A stretch of 64,000 nucleotides of DNA from Bog-473 sp963707835 (GCA_963707835.1 CAVPRI010000002.1:930001-994000), one strand, 5' to 3'. Positions 1-8,968 are shown, counted from the first letter of the stretch. Program-made: numbers and translations. The notes: a model not told the origin generated them from the letters alone.

Positions 1-133
1 CCAGGTCGGAAAGCTCGGACACGGGGAAGGGGAACGCCCGGGCATCATGCAAGACGTTCTCGTCCAGGTCGGGGACCGGTAGCGCTCGAACTACTTCGGC
101 AATTTCCAAATCGAGGTGCTTGTCGGACATCAT
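1..133 (-). CDS. N-terminus of an unidentified protein, cut by the window edge
   Basis: An open frame on the minus strand begins with two consecutive ATG codons (ATG at 133 and 130) after an AGGGTGAG-like ribosome site and runs off the window. It gives about 44 residues, starting MMSDKHLDLEIAEVV. The acidic, Leu/Pro-rich start resembles the leader helix of alpha/beta-hydrolase-fold (acetyl-esterase type) proteins, but no catalytic motif lies inside the window, so that family is only a guess. Bases 134-321 between this gene and the next hold nothing I recognise. Confidence 0.4.
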   Translation of the reverse strand, partial: MMSDKHLDLEIAEVVRALPVPDLDENVLHDARAFPFPVSELSDL

Positions 134-321
134 TGGCTCACCCTAGATCGGAGGCATGCGCCAAGCGGGGTGAAGCTGGCCAGCACTCCCCGATTGGGAT
201 TGTCGTCACGCACCGAAGTGCCGGAGTGTCCCGCAGTCCCGGCGAAGTGAGGCACTTCAGCGGGTCTCGTGAGAGGTGAACACGCCCCGAATCGAACGGA
301 CCGTTACCTCTGCCGTCGAAC

Positions 322-795
322 CTAGGTCTCCGACTCGGCCACCTTCTTCAACTTGGCAAGCGTCGCCTCAATGCTCGACTCAGTATTCGCCTTTAGCTGC
401 ATGAGGACCTCGTCTCCAAGGGCGATGAGCCGTTCGGCCATACGGAGTATTCTCCAGGACTCCTCGACCTCGGTCCCCTCTTCGACCGGTCGGAATCGGT
501 AACTCCACTCAGCATTTCCCTCGCTTCGCCCGCCTTGCACCCAACCGAAGGCGCGCCCCGGGTCGGCGATATATATCTCGCACCGACGCTCCCACGGCTC
601 GCGGCCCTCGGCCTCGTTGCGGCCAGTAAACCAACCACCTTCACGAGGTGACGAACCCTCGTCCCACCATGCCGCCTTGCATACTGGACTGAGCTCGCCG
701 ATACGCGTCACGTCGGAGACAATCTCGTAGACCCGCTCTGGCGGTGCCTTCACGATCGTGGTGCGTGACACCTGGAGATCTGATAACTCAACCAT
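322..795 (-). CDS. SRPBCC-superfamily (polyketide cyclase/START-like) protein
   Basis: The protein has about 157 residues from the ATG at 795, preceded by AGAGGG at suitable spacing; a GTG at 828 would add 11 residues of poor character. It follows the SRPBCC pattern: an opening strand (VSRTTIVKAPPERVYEIVSD), a Trp-rich middle (WWDEGSS, WTY-like strands) and a long amphipathic C-terminal helix (residues ~120-155) that closes the hydrophobic pocket. Members bind lipids, polyketides or other hydrophobic ligands and no ligand can be read from this sequence. It stands alone, convergent with nothing and divergent from the gene at 937. Confidence 0.75.
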   Translation of the reverse strand: MVELSDLQVSRTTIVKAPPERVYEIVSDVTRIGELSPVCKAAWWDEGSSPREGGWFTGRNEAEGREPWERRCEIYIADPGRAFGWVQGGRSEGNAEWSYRFRPVEEGTEVEESWRILRMAERLIALGDEVLMQLKANTESSIEATLAKLKKVAESET

Positions 796-936
796 AATTC
801 CATACCCTCTGACCGCGTTGGGTTCCACCGAAGCCCAGCCCTATGGGTTCAAATGTAGCGGAAACGTCTTGAGTGACGCCGATGTACCTTCGGGGTGACC
901 GGGCAGTGGCGACACCTCAATCGGTAATCTCGATCG

Positions 937-1662
937 ATGGAAGCCGCCGAATACATCGATGTTCTCCGGGATGGCTCGACGGCGCTGCTCGCCTCGGCCC
1001 TCACCAACCTGGAAAGTCCCGTGCCAAGCTGTCCTGGCTGGACAGTCGCAGACTTGGTTGCCCACATGGGCGGGACATGGGGCTGGGCTGCCGCCATTGT
1101 GCAGGCAGGCGTCCGGACTGACCGCCCGGCGGTCCCGGAGGGCGTTCGCGGCGCCGAGCTCGTCGCGTGGGCCGAGAAACAAGTCCGCCAATTGATCGAG
1201 GGGTTGGAGGCGGCCGACCCCGATTCCAACTGTTGGACGTTCGGCCTACCGCGGTCCCGGCTCTTCTGGTTCCGCCGCCAAGCCCTCGAGACCGCCGTCC
1301 ACGCCTGGGACGCGCAACGTTCGGTTGGTCATCCTGATGCCATAGACGCCAAGCTCGCGTGTGATGGCGTTGACGAGTTCCTCGCGGTCATGCTGCCGCG
1401 GCAGATCCAGCAGCATCCCGATGGCTGGACCGGCCAATCGCTGCACCTCCATCGTACGGATGGCGACGGGGAATGGATGGTTCGACTAGGGCCCGGCACT
1501 GCCGTGTCCTCCGAGCGCGCTCACGCCAAGGGGGACGTTGCCCTCCGTGGCCCGGCATCATCGATCTACCTTTGGTGTGTCGGCCGGTTGCCATCGTCTG
1601 ACCTCGAGGTCCTTGGTGACCGCAATGTGGCCGATAGGTGGACTTCCGAGGTTGCGTTCTGA
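937..1662 (+). CDS. Maleylpyruvate isomerase family mycothiol-dependent enzyme
   Basis: The 241-residue protein has the two-part layout of actinobacterial mycothiol-dependent isomerase-family enzymes. An N-terminal DinB-like four-helix bundle carries the metal-binding pattern (VAHMGG around residue 43 and ETAVHAWD around residues 117-124, giving His, Glu and His ligands), and a smaller C-terminal alpha/beta domain ends in LRGPASSIYLWCVGR. The PSCPGWTVADLVAHMGG stretch is very typical. The family uses mycothiol, the actinobacterial thiol, for isomerisation, transfer or detoxification. The substrate is unknown here and the neighbours do not help. Start ATG chosen because the conserved domain begins at once. 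Confidence 0.82.
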   Translation: MEAAEYIDVLRDGSTALLASALTNLESPVPSCPGWTVADLVAHMGGTWGWAAAIVQAGVRTDRPAVPEGVRGAELVAWAEKQVRQLIEGLEAADPDSNCWTFGLPRSRLFWFRRQALETAVHAWDAQRSVGHPDAIDAKLACDGVDEFLAVMLPRQIQQHPDGWTGQSLHLHRTDGDGEWMVRLGPGTAVSSERAHAKGDVALRGPASSIYLWCVGRLPSSDLEVLGDRNVADRWTSEVAF

Positions 1663-1729
1663 CCGCACTCTGCCGTCCAAGCGGTTTACGGGTGACGAGG
1701 TGCCGTCCCAGCGCTCGGGGACAGGTACT

Positions 1730-2353
1730 TCAGGGAATCTGATTCGTCATTTTTGACCCATCCTGATTTGGCACGGAGATACACGCACCGATCAGTGAGA
1801 CGAGACCTGCCGCAACACCAAGGACAGCTCCCCAGCTGAACCGGAGTGGCGGCGAGTCTCCGAAAGGTGGCCTCGCATGGGCATCCAGGACCGCAACAAC
1901 GACCAAAGCGGCAGCGATAGCTATGAGAGTAATACTCCAGACCAACGATGCTCTTCGCCCCGAGAGCATGAGAAGGGAAAGAAGAAGCGCGGCGATCACA
2001 AGACCACTCGAAAGAGCGAGGATCAAGAATCCCCAATCCTGAGTTCCGGGTGAGAACGTCGAAGCACCAACCGCCGGGGACAGCATTCCCGAGATGGCGC
2101 TCCTGCTATCGGACAGATTGAAAACGTAGATCCCGTTGAACTCGTTGAAACCAAACCATGGGAGTGTTGTACTGAAGGCCGTTACGATGGCGCCAAGTAG
2201 GCACAACTGCAATCCGATCCACGACCTGCGGCAACTGTTAGAGCGCACGGAAGAATCGGTGCGCTGCATCCGAGGAGTCTCGCCAGTCGAACTCGTCCAC
2301 GGCGGGTCATCGAATAGATCCAATCGCCCCGGTTCATGGCTAGAGCTCACCAC
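1730..2353 (-). CDS. Four-helix integral membrane protein of unknown function
   Basis: I do not recognise a family. The frame is read from a GTG at 2353 (207 residues); an ATG at 2269 would remove a polar 28-residue leader. Four hydrophobic segments are visible, at about residues 46-66, 105-127, 134-157 and 174-193. Between the first two lies an extracytoplasmic loop rich in Phe, Asn and Ser (FGFNEFNGIYVFNLSDS). The layout resembles small actinobacterial four-TM proteins that often sit near secreted proteins. The next gene, on the opposite strand, encodes a secreted repeat protein, but a link is only inference. Confidence 0.6.
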   Translation of the reverse strand: MVSSSHEPGRLDLFDDPPWTSSTGETPRMQRTDSSVRSNSCRRSWIGLQLCLLGAIVTAFSTTLPWFGFNEFNGIYVFNLSDSRSAISGMLSPAVGASTFSPGTQDWGFLILALSSGLVIAALLLSLLMLSGRRASLVWSITLIAIAAALVVVAVLDAHARPPFGDSPPLRFSWGAVLGVAAGLVSLIGACISVPNQDGSKMTNQIP

Positions 2354-3201
2354 CCGCGCAGTCTTCCAGATGGATCTCGGGACATCACGCCTTGGAGATT
2401 CCGCCTAGTAGACGGCGTCACTGACCGGGCGTACGGGGGGCCCGCTTAATCACCGAGGCGGGGCCGAACTCTCGGAGGCCCTTCAGGACCCGAAGTTGCT
2501 TGCAAGTGCCCCTTAGAACCGGCATCCTGACTCATCTCCACAGGGAGGATGGCTGATGGACCGTGAACACCTCCGATTCAGGGCGCAAGGACGAAGTGCA
2601 TTCCTCTGCGTCACGATCGTCCTCGGAGTGGTTCTCTCCTTTGCAATCGATCCTCCACCCATTGCAAGCGCCGCGCAGCCAGAGTTCGCAGCTGTGACCA
2701 CCACGTGTCAGGGCGCGGCGGCCTTTCGGGGCACGAACTACCCGTTCCTCTCCGTCACGCTCTACAACGTGCCCTCCGGCGCGTGGTTGGTAACTATTTC
2801 CGGTAGCGCGACCGTTGGCAACCTAAGCACTCCATTTAGCGAAGCCGGAACTCCGGACACGAAAGTGGCAGGAGTTTGGAACTTTCCAATTGTTGGGTTC
2901 ACGCCGAACGCCTATACGACGCCACAAGGGATTCCGGCGACGATCGCGTTCTCGTGGACCGATGGTCTGGGAGCGTCCGGTGTGCACTCGCAGCTAGTCG
3001 GGGTCCCAGTTTGCAGCGGTCCAATGTCGCCACGCATCGCGAGCGGCATGGCGACCGATAGCGACGGGGGCGTGTACTGGGCAGTCACAACCGACGGAAG
3101 TGTCGGACTGGGACACAACTACGGCGACATGAGCGGTCTTGCCTTGAATGCGCCAATGGTCGGCATGGCCGCCCTTCCTGACGGCCATGGGTATTGGCTC
3201 C

Positions 3202-3216
3202 TAGTGGTCAGTCGCT
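3202..3216. repeat. IS630 left end: TA target duplication plus terminal inverted repeat
   Basis: TA at 3202-3203 followed by GTGGTCAGTCGCT. The partner is at 4343-4357. Confidence 0.88.
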
Positions 3217-4355
3217 CAAATAGCAAGGTGAACTAATCTGGCACCATGCCAGTGATGATCGCACCCCGTCTGCACGTGAGCCGCAGGCAACGAGGGGAAC
3301 TCGAACGGTTGTCGAGATCGTCCTCGCTGCCGCACCGGACGGTTGTGCAAGCGTCGGCGTTGCTGCTGGCCGCTGACGGTGTCGCGAATGAGGCGATCGC
3401 CCGGGACTGCGCAACGACTCCCGACACGGTGCGACGGTGGCGGGCCAAGTTCGAAGCCGGGGGCTCCGATGCGGTTGGTTCCATTGCGCCGGGTCGAGGC
3501 CGCAAGCCCTCGATCCCCCAAGACGTGATCGACGCGATCGTCAGCGACACGTTGCACTCGGTGCCAGACGACGGATCCACGTGCTGGTCGACGCGGACCA
3601 TGGGCGATCGCCACGGCGTAGGGAAGGACACCGTGGCCCGGATCTGGAAGGCGAGGAACCTGCGACCGTGGCGGGTCGACACTTTCAAGTTGTCGAACGA
3701 TCCGCGATTCGAGGAGAAGCTGGTCGACGTCGTCGGTCTCTAGCTGAACCCACCGGAGCGAGCCGTCGTGTTCAGCTTCGACGAGAAGACCCAGTGTCAG
3801 GCCCTCGACCGCACCCAACCGTCCCTGCCGCTCACAGTGGGCAGGGGAAAGACCATGACTCATGACTACAAGCGCAACGGCACCGTCGATCTGTTCGCCG
3901 CCTTGAACGTCGGGACCGGCGAAGTGCTCCACCAGACTCGCAAGACCCATGCGTCGAACGACGTGCTGGCCTTCTTCAAGTGGGTCGATCTCCATGTGCC
4001 GGCCCACCTCGACGTTCACGTCGTGCTCGACAACCTCTCCGCCCACGGCGCCCCACCGGTCGCCGATTGGTTGGCCCATCCCAAACGCTCCCGCTGGCAC
4101 CTCCACTTCACGCCGACGAGTTCTTCGTGGCTGAACCTGGTCGAAGGCTGGTTTGCCCAGCTCACCAACAAGCGACTGAAGGACGGTGCATTCTCCAGCG
4201 TCCCGGCCCTGGTCGAGGCCATCGACATCTGGGCGTCACACTGGAACGACGACCCCAAGCCCTTCGTTTGGCACATCCCTGCGCAGAAGATCATCGCCAA
4301 GGTGCGCAGGGGTCGAGCGGCACTCGCCCACCAGATCAAATCCGCGACGGACCAC
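3204..4355 (+). mobile_element. IS630/Tc1-mariner-family insertion sequence, 1,152 bp
   Basis: The element is bounded by inverted ends: left GTGGTCAGTCGCT (3204-3216), and the reverse complement of the right end GTGGTCCGTCGCG (4343-4355), matching at 11 of 13 positions including the first six. It is flanked by a duplicated TA dinucleotide (3202-3203 and 4356-4357), the TA target duplication expected of the IS630/Tc1-mariner group. It carries one transposase frame and lies inside the repeat-protein gene, in the same orientation as the host. The element's transposase stop TAG is completed by the right-hand TA duplication. Confidence 0.92.
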
Positions 4356-4358
4356 TAG
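3246..4358 (+). pseudogene. IS630-family transposase with one internal TAG stop
   Basis: Codons 1-165 encode an N-terminal helix-turn-helix region (NEAIARDCATTPDTVRRWRAKF) plus linker. A TAG at 3741-3743 interrupts the frame. The same frame then continues with LNPPERAVVFSFDEK to the stop at 4358, giving 370 codons in total, a normal IS630 length. The catalytic DDE residues are all present: Asp about 179 (FSFDEKTQ), Asp about 262 (VVLDNLSAH) and Glu about 300 (LNLVEGWF). The break is a single nonsense codon at a position where Tyr (TAC/TAT) would fit, not a frameshift. Unless the stop is read through, or the second half is made from the GTG at 3768, the element is probably immobile. Confidence 0.88.
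4343..4357. repeat. IS630 right end: terminal inverted repeat plus TA target duplication
   Basis: CGCGACGGACCAC followed by TA (4356-4357), the inverted partner of the left end. The TA plus the next host base forms the transposase stop codon TAG. Confidence 0.88.
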
Positions 4359-4915
4359 GCGGCGATGGAGGCGTCTTCAGCTTGGGCCTGGCTCAGTTCT
4401 ACGGCTCGACTGGTGGACTTCACCTCAATGCACCAGTTGTCGGCATGGCTACTACCCCGGACGGGGACGGCTATTGGCTCGTCGCGAAGGATGGGGGTGT
4501 CTTCGCTTTCGGAGATGCTCAGTTCTCCGGCTCGATGGGAGGCAAAGCCCTCAACTCGCCGATGGTGGGTATGGCGGTCGATCAGGCGACCGGCGGCTAT
4601 TGGCTGGTGGCTTCCGACGGCGGCATCTTCTCCTTCAACGCCCCGTTCCATGGCAGTACGGGCAGCCTCCGTCTCAATCAGCCGATCGTCGGCATGGAGG
4701 CCGCTTCCGACGGATCTGGATACCGTCTCGGGGCCAGAGACGGCGGTGTCTTCGCCTTTGATCTTCCTTACGCGGGCAGCTTCGCCGGTCGGGACACGCA
4801 TCCGATGGTTGGCATCGCCGGACAGGGAAGCACAGGGTATTGGCTTCTCGACAGCTGCGGCGGGGTCTATACCTTTGGGTCGGCACCCTTCTATGGGGCC
4901 GGCATCGGGTCCTGA

Positions 4916-5201
4916 GGCGCTGCTCGCAGGTCCGAACCCTGCCATCATCAGCCTGTCAAGGGTGTATCCCCATGGTGCGATATGGGGCAGGGCCCGGGGT
5001 CGCCCCGCCCACCAAGACCACGCCCCGGAGGAAGCCTGGCTGACCGGTTCTCGGTGTCGGCGGCGGAGCTGGCGGGAGGGCTGGCGGCTGGCGTGGTCCG
5101 ATGAGGCCGCGGGGCGCCGTTCTCGAACCTCAAGCCGCCGCGTCAGCGGGGTGGGGAGTTTCAGGACCCAATACCTCTTACCCCCTGAGCCTTCGCAGGC
5201 G
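4916..5201. other. Intergenic region with no recognised gene
   Basis: This GC-rich spacer separates the interrupted repeat-protein gene from tRNA-Arg. A short hairpin (CCCCAT/ATGGGG) lies at about 4967-4987 without a following T run. I looked for a small SRP RNA here because of a CCCCGGAGGAAGCC string, but the domain IV pattern does not hold. Confidence 0.5.
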
Positions 5202-5275
5202 CGCCCCGGGCAGGATTCGAACCTGCGTGAAACGGATTAGAAGTCCGTTGCCTAAGTCCGCTCGGCCACCGGGGC
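5202..5275 (-). tRNA. tRNA-Arg (anticodon TCT)
   Basis: On the minus strand the acceptor stem GCCCCGG (5269-5275) pairs with CCGGGGC (5203-5209). The T arm is GCAGG-TTCGAAT-CCTGC (5210-5226). The anticodon stem-loop ACGGA-CTTCTAA-TCCGT carries TCT in the loop, reading AGA codons. The discriminator base is at 5202 and no CCA is encoded. Confidence 0.93.
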
Positions 5276-5393
5276 TGGTCGTCGTTCACAGCCTGACATA
5301 GCGGAGCAGGCAATCGGCGCTTTCGCGGCCGTCTTCGGGCTCAATCCGATCGTGGCGACCCCCTCCGGGCGGTGTGCCACACTTGGACCCCTC

Positions 5394-5468
5394 GGTGGGC
5401 GTAGCTCAGTTGGTTAGAGCGCCAGGTTGTGGTCCTGGAGGTCGGGGGTTCGAGACCCCTCGCTCACC
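5394..5468 (+). tRNA. tRNA-His (anticodon GTG)
   Basis: The acceptor stem GTGGGCG (5395-5401) pairs with CGCTCAC (5461-5467). An extra G at 5394, the G-1 diagnostic of tRNA-His, faces the C discriminator at 5468. The anticodon loop TTGTGGT sits between CCAGG and CCTGG, and the T arm contains GGTTCGAGACC. No CCA is encoded. Confidence 0.94.
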
Positions 5469-5551
5469 CCGAAGGATCCGTCGTCTGGTCGACGGCCAAA
5501 GAACACGGAGAACCGCCGGACGCGGCGCGGACCGGAGGAGGTCGGACTGAC

Positions 5552-6280
5552 ATGCCGGCACGTCAGCCCACCATCATCGCCACGTCCATCGGCTTCCAGT
5601 CCGAAGGGCCAGACCTGTTCAACCTGCGGCCGGGCCCCTCCTTCCACCTGGCTGCCGAACTCGCCCAGGCCGGTGCACATCCCCGCGTCTGCATCGTCGC
5701 CACCGCGGTGGGCGACGACGCCGGCCGGCTGGCCGCTGCCCACAACGCCTTCTCCAAGGTCGGATTCGTCAGCTCGCATCTAGCCCTGTTCCCCATGCCC
5801 AACCGCCGCGACATGCGGGCCCACCTGCTGGACCAGGACGTGATCTGGGTCGGGGGAGGAAGTACGGCCAACCTGCTCGCCCTGTGGCGCCTGCACGGCC
5901 TCGACGTCATCCTCCGGGAGTGCTGGGAGGCCGGCGTGGTCCTCAAGGGGGTGTCCGCCGGTTCGTTGTGCTGGCATCTCGGAGGCACCACGGATTCCTT
6001 CGGTCCAGACTTGCGCCCCGTGACGAATGGACTCGGGTTCCTGCCCTACTCGAACAGCCCCCACTACGACGTCGAGGAGCAGCGGCGCCCCCTGGCCCAC
6101 CGGCTCATCGCAGAGGGGACCCTCCCGGACGGCTACGCCACCGAGAACGGCACGGGCCTGGTCTTCTTCGGCACCGAGCTCCAAGAGGCATTCACGGAGG
6201 TGGAAGGGAAGGTCGCCTACTCGTTGACCAGACACGACGGCATGACCCGAGAGGTGGCGCTCCTAACGCGACTCCTCTGA
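5552..6280 (+). CDS. Type 1 glutamine amidotransferase-like / peptidase E (S51) family protein
   Basis: The 242-residue protein starts at ATG 5552, 10 nt after GGAGGAGG; an upstream in-frame start would run through the tRNA. It shows the S51 fold signature: a WVGGGSTANLLALW strand-turn at residues 99-112 and a nucleophile elbow LKGVSAGSLCWH with Ser135, followed by a conserved NSPHYD motif (His about 169). Canonical peptidase E hydrolyses Asp-X dipeptides through a Ser-His-Glu triad in the cytoplasm. Actinobacterial relatives of this length are common, but their substrates are mostly untested, so dipeptidase activity is a family inference. Confidence 0.83.
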   Translation: MPARQPTIIATSIGFQSEGPDLFNLRPGPSFHLAAELAQAGAHPRVCIVATAVGDDAGRLAAAHNAFSKVGFVSSHLALFPMPNRRDMRAHLLDQDVIWVGGGSTANLLALWRLHGLDVILRECWEAGVVLKGVSAGSLCWHLGGTTDSFGPDLRPVTNGLGFLPYSNSPHYDVEEQRRPLAHRLIAEGTLPDGYATENGTGLVFFGTELQEAFTEVEGKVAYSLTRHDGMTREVALLTRLL

Positions 6281-6339
6281 TCCCTTGTTCCGTGCCGCGC
6301 CGACGGTCGAAGGCGGACCTGGACCGCCGGCCTGGCGGC

Positions 6340-7410
6340 TTAGTCACCCTCGGCTAACGCCCCGACACGGCGGGCCAGCCAGCCGAGAGCTTGCTCCCCT
6401 CCGTCGACCATCAGGCGCACGGCCGTTCCCGCCCCTTCGGCACCGACGTCCACCACGCGACACCAGGTCGCCAGAAATCGGGTACCCGGCACTCGGGAAG
6501 GGCATTGGGACGCCCGACAAACCGGGCGGGCGGGAATCCGCAGGGTCCACGTCACGAGACTGCCCGCGATCTCGGGAAATTCGTCGCGGTGGAACGGGGC
6601 ACTCCCGAATCTCCCCGTGATCACCTCGGACATGTCCTCAACGACCTGGGGTCCCACCTCGGAGTACTCCCCTTCGGGCGGCATCTCGGGTCCGCCGTGC
6701 GCAACGGCATGCACAGGCGCTTCCCCCGACGCGGGCGGCACCGGACCGACCCCGAAGATGTCGGGCCACGATTCGGGTGCGTCGGCGTCCTGCGCACGTC
6801 CGGACACGGGATGGGCCTGCTGGATATGGAGGTTACGAAGCTCGTCCGCGGTCATCCCCGGACTCTCGGTCACCCTCGCATCGGTGATCTCGAGACCGCA
6901 GTCCGCCAATGCGGCTGCGGTGACGACCGATCCGAACCCATGGGCCACCACGGTCATGGACTGGTCAGAGTCGAGCTCGAGCCACTCCACGAAGGCGGTC
7001 AGCTCCGAAGCCGCTGTCACCAGATCGTCGTTGCACTCGACCGGCTCGGCAGTCGCGCTCCCTCCGTCGACCGGGTTGTCATAGCCCTTCCACACGATCA
7101 CCGCTGTCGAGGGTGACGTGTCGAAGAGCTGGCGCGCCTCGGGGATCCACTCTTCGAGCAGAGTCGCTCCATCACCGACACCGGGAACGATGACGGCCAC
7201 ATGCGGCGAAAACTCGATGTCACCGAACAGCAACGCGTAGTGCTGCAACTGCGGCCGGTAGAGCAGGATGTCCCCACCGCACGTGGACAGTGTCCGAAGG
7301 AGGGCCACGCGCTCCCGATCACCGTCGATCGTTGCGCCGGTCAGGTCCATCTCCACCGCAGCGAGATTGCTTGCGATACGCCGGTTCCGGACGTCACGTG
7401 CGGTCACCAT
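6340..7410 (-). CDS. Alpha/beta-hydrolase-like protein lacking the nucleophilic serine
   Basis: The 356-residue protein resembles the actinobacterial alpha/beta-hydrolase family (DUF1023 type). It has a strand with oxyanion-hole turn (HVAVIVPGVGDGATLLEEW, residues ~70-88), a WKGYDNP motif where relatives have WxGYDxP, and an elbow reading TVVAHGFGSVV (~150-160). Relatives have VxGHSYGS at the elbow; here the Ser position is Gly, so classical serine-hydrolase catalysis is not expected. The C-terminal half is Pro/Glu-rich and poorly conserved in appearance. The ribosome site before ATG 7410 is weak. It may be a pseudoenzyme or use another chemistry. Confidence 0.55.
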   Translation of the reverse strand: MVTARDVRNRRIASNLAAVEMDLTGATIDGDRERVALLRTLSTCGGDILLYRPQLQHYALLFGDIEFSPHVAVIVPGVGDGATLLEEWIPEARQLFDTSPSTAVIVWKGYDNPVDGGSATAEPVECNDDLVTAASELTAFVEWLELDSDQSMTVVAHGFGSVVTAAALADCGLEITDARVTESPGMTADELRNLHIQQAHPVSGRAQDADAPESWPDIFGVGPVPPASGEAPVHAVAHGGPEMPPEGEYSEVGPQVVEDMSEVITGRFGSAPFHRDEFPEIAGSLVTWTLRIPARPVCRASQCPSRVPGTRFLATWCRVVDVGAEGAGTAVRLMVDGGEQALGWLARRVGALAEGD

Positions 7411-7480
7411 GAGAGGTTAGATCCGTCCCGGGTCGGCCCGGTGGGACACCGACGACGTCGCCGGTCGCCCGACGGGCGCT

Positions 7481-8968
7481 TCACAGAGACCCGGCGACCA
7501 TGCGCCCGAGGTAGGACGCGCCGCCGAAGGTGAAGATCCCGCCGTCCGCCGCAGCCATCCTGTAGCCGCCGGTGGCATCGTCCGCGGCCATGCCGACCAC
7601 GGGAGCGGCCAACTTGAGACCGCCGGTCGAACCCTCGAAGGATGCGTGACCGAACGTGAAGATCCCGCCATCCGCCGCGACGAAGCGATATCCGTTGCCG
7701 CCGGGCTGGGATTCCATGCCCACGATGGGCTCGTTGAGCGGGGTGCCGCCGGTGCTGCCGAAGAAGGGCGCGCCGAAGCTGAAGACCCCCCCGTCGGCGG
7801 CGACCAGCCAGTACCCGCCCGTCACTCGGTCGGCGGACATGCCCACGACGGGCCGGTTCAACAGTGTCCCGCCCATGGACCCGTCGAAGGCCGCATCGCC
7901 GAAGGTGAAGACGCCCCCGTCGGAGGCCACCAACCAGTAGCCCCGGCCGTCGGGCGTGATCGCCATCCCCACGATCGGCGAGTTCAGGCGGAGTGACCCG
8001 GTCGAACCGAAGAAGGCCGCATCGCCGAAGCTGAACACGCCCCCGTCGGAGGCCACCAACCAGTAGCCCCGGCCGTCGGGCGTGGCGGCCATCCCCACGA
8101 TCGGCGAGTTCAGCGCGCCCGAGGGTGATCCGAAGTCCTGCGCCGCGCCGAGGGCGGCCACCCTCCCGTCGGCCGCTACCTCCCAGTAGCCCCGTCCGTC
8201 CGCCGTCGACGCCATCCCCACGACCTGGGCGCCCGCCACCACTCCCTCGGCCACCTGACCCCAGGTGGCCACCACATCGCTGGGAGCGATGCACGAGCTC
8301 ACCATCAAGGCGGCGAGTGAACCACCGCTGAACCCGGTGGCCGAGAAGGCGGCACCCATGGAGAGCACGGGCGGTCCATGCCCGCAGTCCGGGAAGTTCT
8401 CCAAGATGATGTCGCGGTGCCCCCAACACCCCGAGGGTGACGACACCGTGCAGGTGGTATTGGTGGTCGATCCGCCGCTCCACCCGTCGTCGTACATCCA
8501 GTAGTAGTCGGCCTCGAGCACCGACGTCAGGCCCCCGGCCCAGACCGACCCGCCGAAGGTGAGAGGAATGCCTCCCGTCAGAACAGGCGGGAAGGTCGGG
8601 TCGTCGCCCGCGTTCGCTCCGGCCAGCGCGTAGCCGTCGAGCTGTGAGGTCACTTCGTCGATGGGCGGCAGGCCGCGGTCGGTACGCTCCTCGTTGACCA
8701 CCGTGAGGACCTGCTGGGGCAACGGGAGGGTGGCCAGTGCCGCCTCGGACACACCCAGAGGACCGAGCCCCTCGTGCGCTCGGGCATGGTCGATGGCGGT
8801 CAACCAATCCGTGCTGTCGGGAGGGATGTTGGCCGACGGGTTGGCCGGCGGCAGGATCCCGGCGGCTTCGGTGGGGGCACTCGACAGCCCTGCGCTGAGG
8901 ACGTTGGCCACCACGACGCCCACGGCGACGAGCAGTACCGCCGTGCATCGACGGGCGTGGCCACGCAT
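7481..8968 (-). CDS. Secreted CAP-domain protein with a C-terminal six-repeat propeller
   Basis: The 495-residue protein has a signal peptide (residues 1-36, Arg-rich then VLLVAVGVVVANVLSAGL). A CAP/SCP-like domain spans about 50-230 (VLTVVNEERTDRGLPPI near its start, GCWGHRDIIL in the middle), followed by six GYW repeats of about 40 residues running to the C-terminus. CAP domains occur in secreted proteins of many functions. The repeat module (GYWLVASDGGVFSFGDAAF pattern) is shared with three other genes here, and six copies suit a six-bladed beta-propeller; that fold is inferred. Codons and length look intact. The 222 bp upstream (8969-9190) hold no gene I recognise. Confidence 0.8.
   Translation of the reverse strand: MRGHARRCTAVLLVAVGVVVANVLSAGLSSAPTEAAGILPPANPSANIPPDSTDWLTAIDHARAHEGLGPLGVSEAALATLPLPQQVLTVVNEERTDRGLPPIDEVTSQLDGYALAGANAGDDPTFPPVLTGGIPLTFGGSVWAGGLTSVLEADYYWMYDDGWSGGSTTNTTCTVSSPSGCWGHRDIILENFPDCGHGPPVLSMGAAFSATGFSGGSLAALMVSSCIAPSDVVATWGQVAEGVVAGAQVVGMASTADGRGYWEVAADGRVAALGAAQDFGSPSGALNSPIVGMAATPDGRGYWLVASDGGVFSFGDAAFFGSTGSLRLNSPIVGMAITPDGRGYWLVASDGGVFTFGDAAFDGSMGGTLLNRPVVGMSADRVTGGYWLVAADGGVFSFGAPFFGSTGGTPLNEPIVGMESQPGGNGYRFVAADGGIFTFGHASFEGSTGGLKLAAPVVGMAADDATGGYRMAAADGGIFTFGGASYLGRMVAGSL

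Larger units (their letters stand above)
2556..4915 (+). pseudogene. Secreted six-repeat propeller protein gene interrupted by an IS630-family insertion
   Basis: The gene starts at ATG 2556 after GGGAGG. It encodes a signal peptide (hydrophobic residues ~16-40, ending near ASAAQP), an Ig-like N-terminal domain, then GYW repeats. At 3201 the frame runs into an inserted element. The same protein resumes at 4358. Joining 3203 to 4358, so that one TA is kept, gives an uninterrupted 401-residue protein whose second repeat reads GYWLLGGDGGVFSLG across the scar. Six GYW-type repeats of about 40 residues are then present, ending at the TGA at 4913. As it stands, the first part would make a 226-residue product with only about one repeat. 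The module is the same as in the genes at 7481, 14850 and 43973. Confidence 0.88.

Noticed and set aside
3741..3768. Programmed frameshift in the IS630 transposase
   Set aside because: Both halves lie in the same frame, so the break is a stop codon and not a frame change.
4955..5110. Small SRP RNA gene
   Set aside because: A CCCCGGAGGAAGCC string recalls the SRP loop, but the flanking stem and the conserved internal loop cannot be formed.
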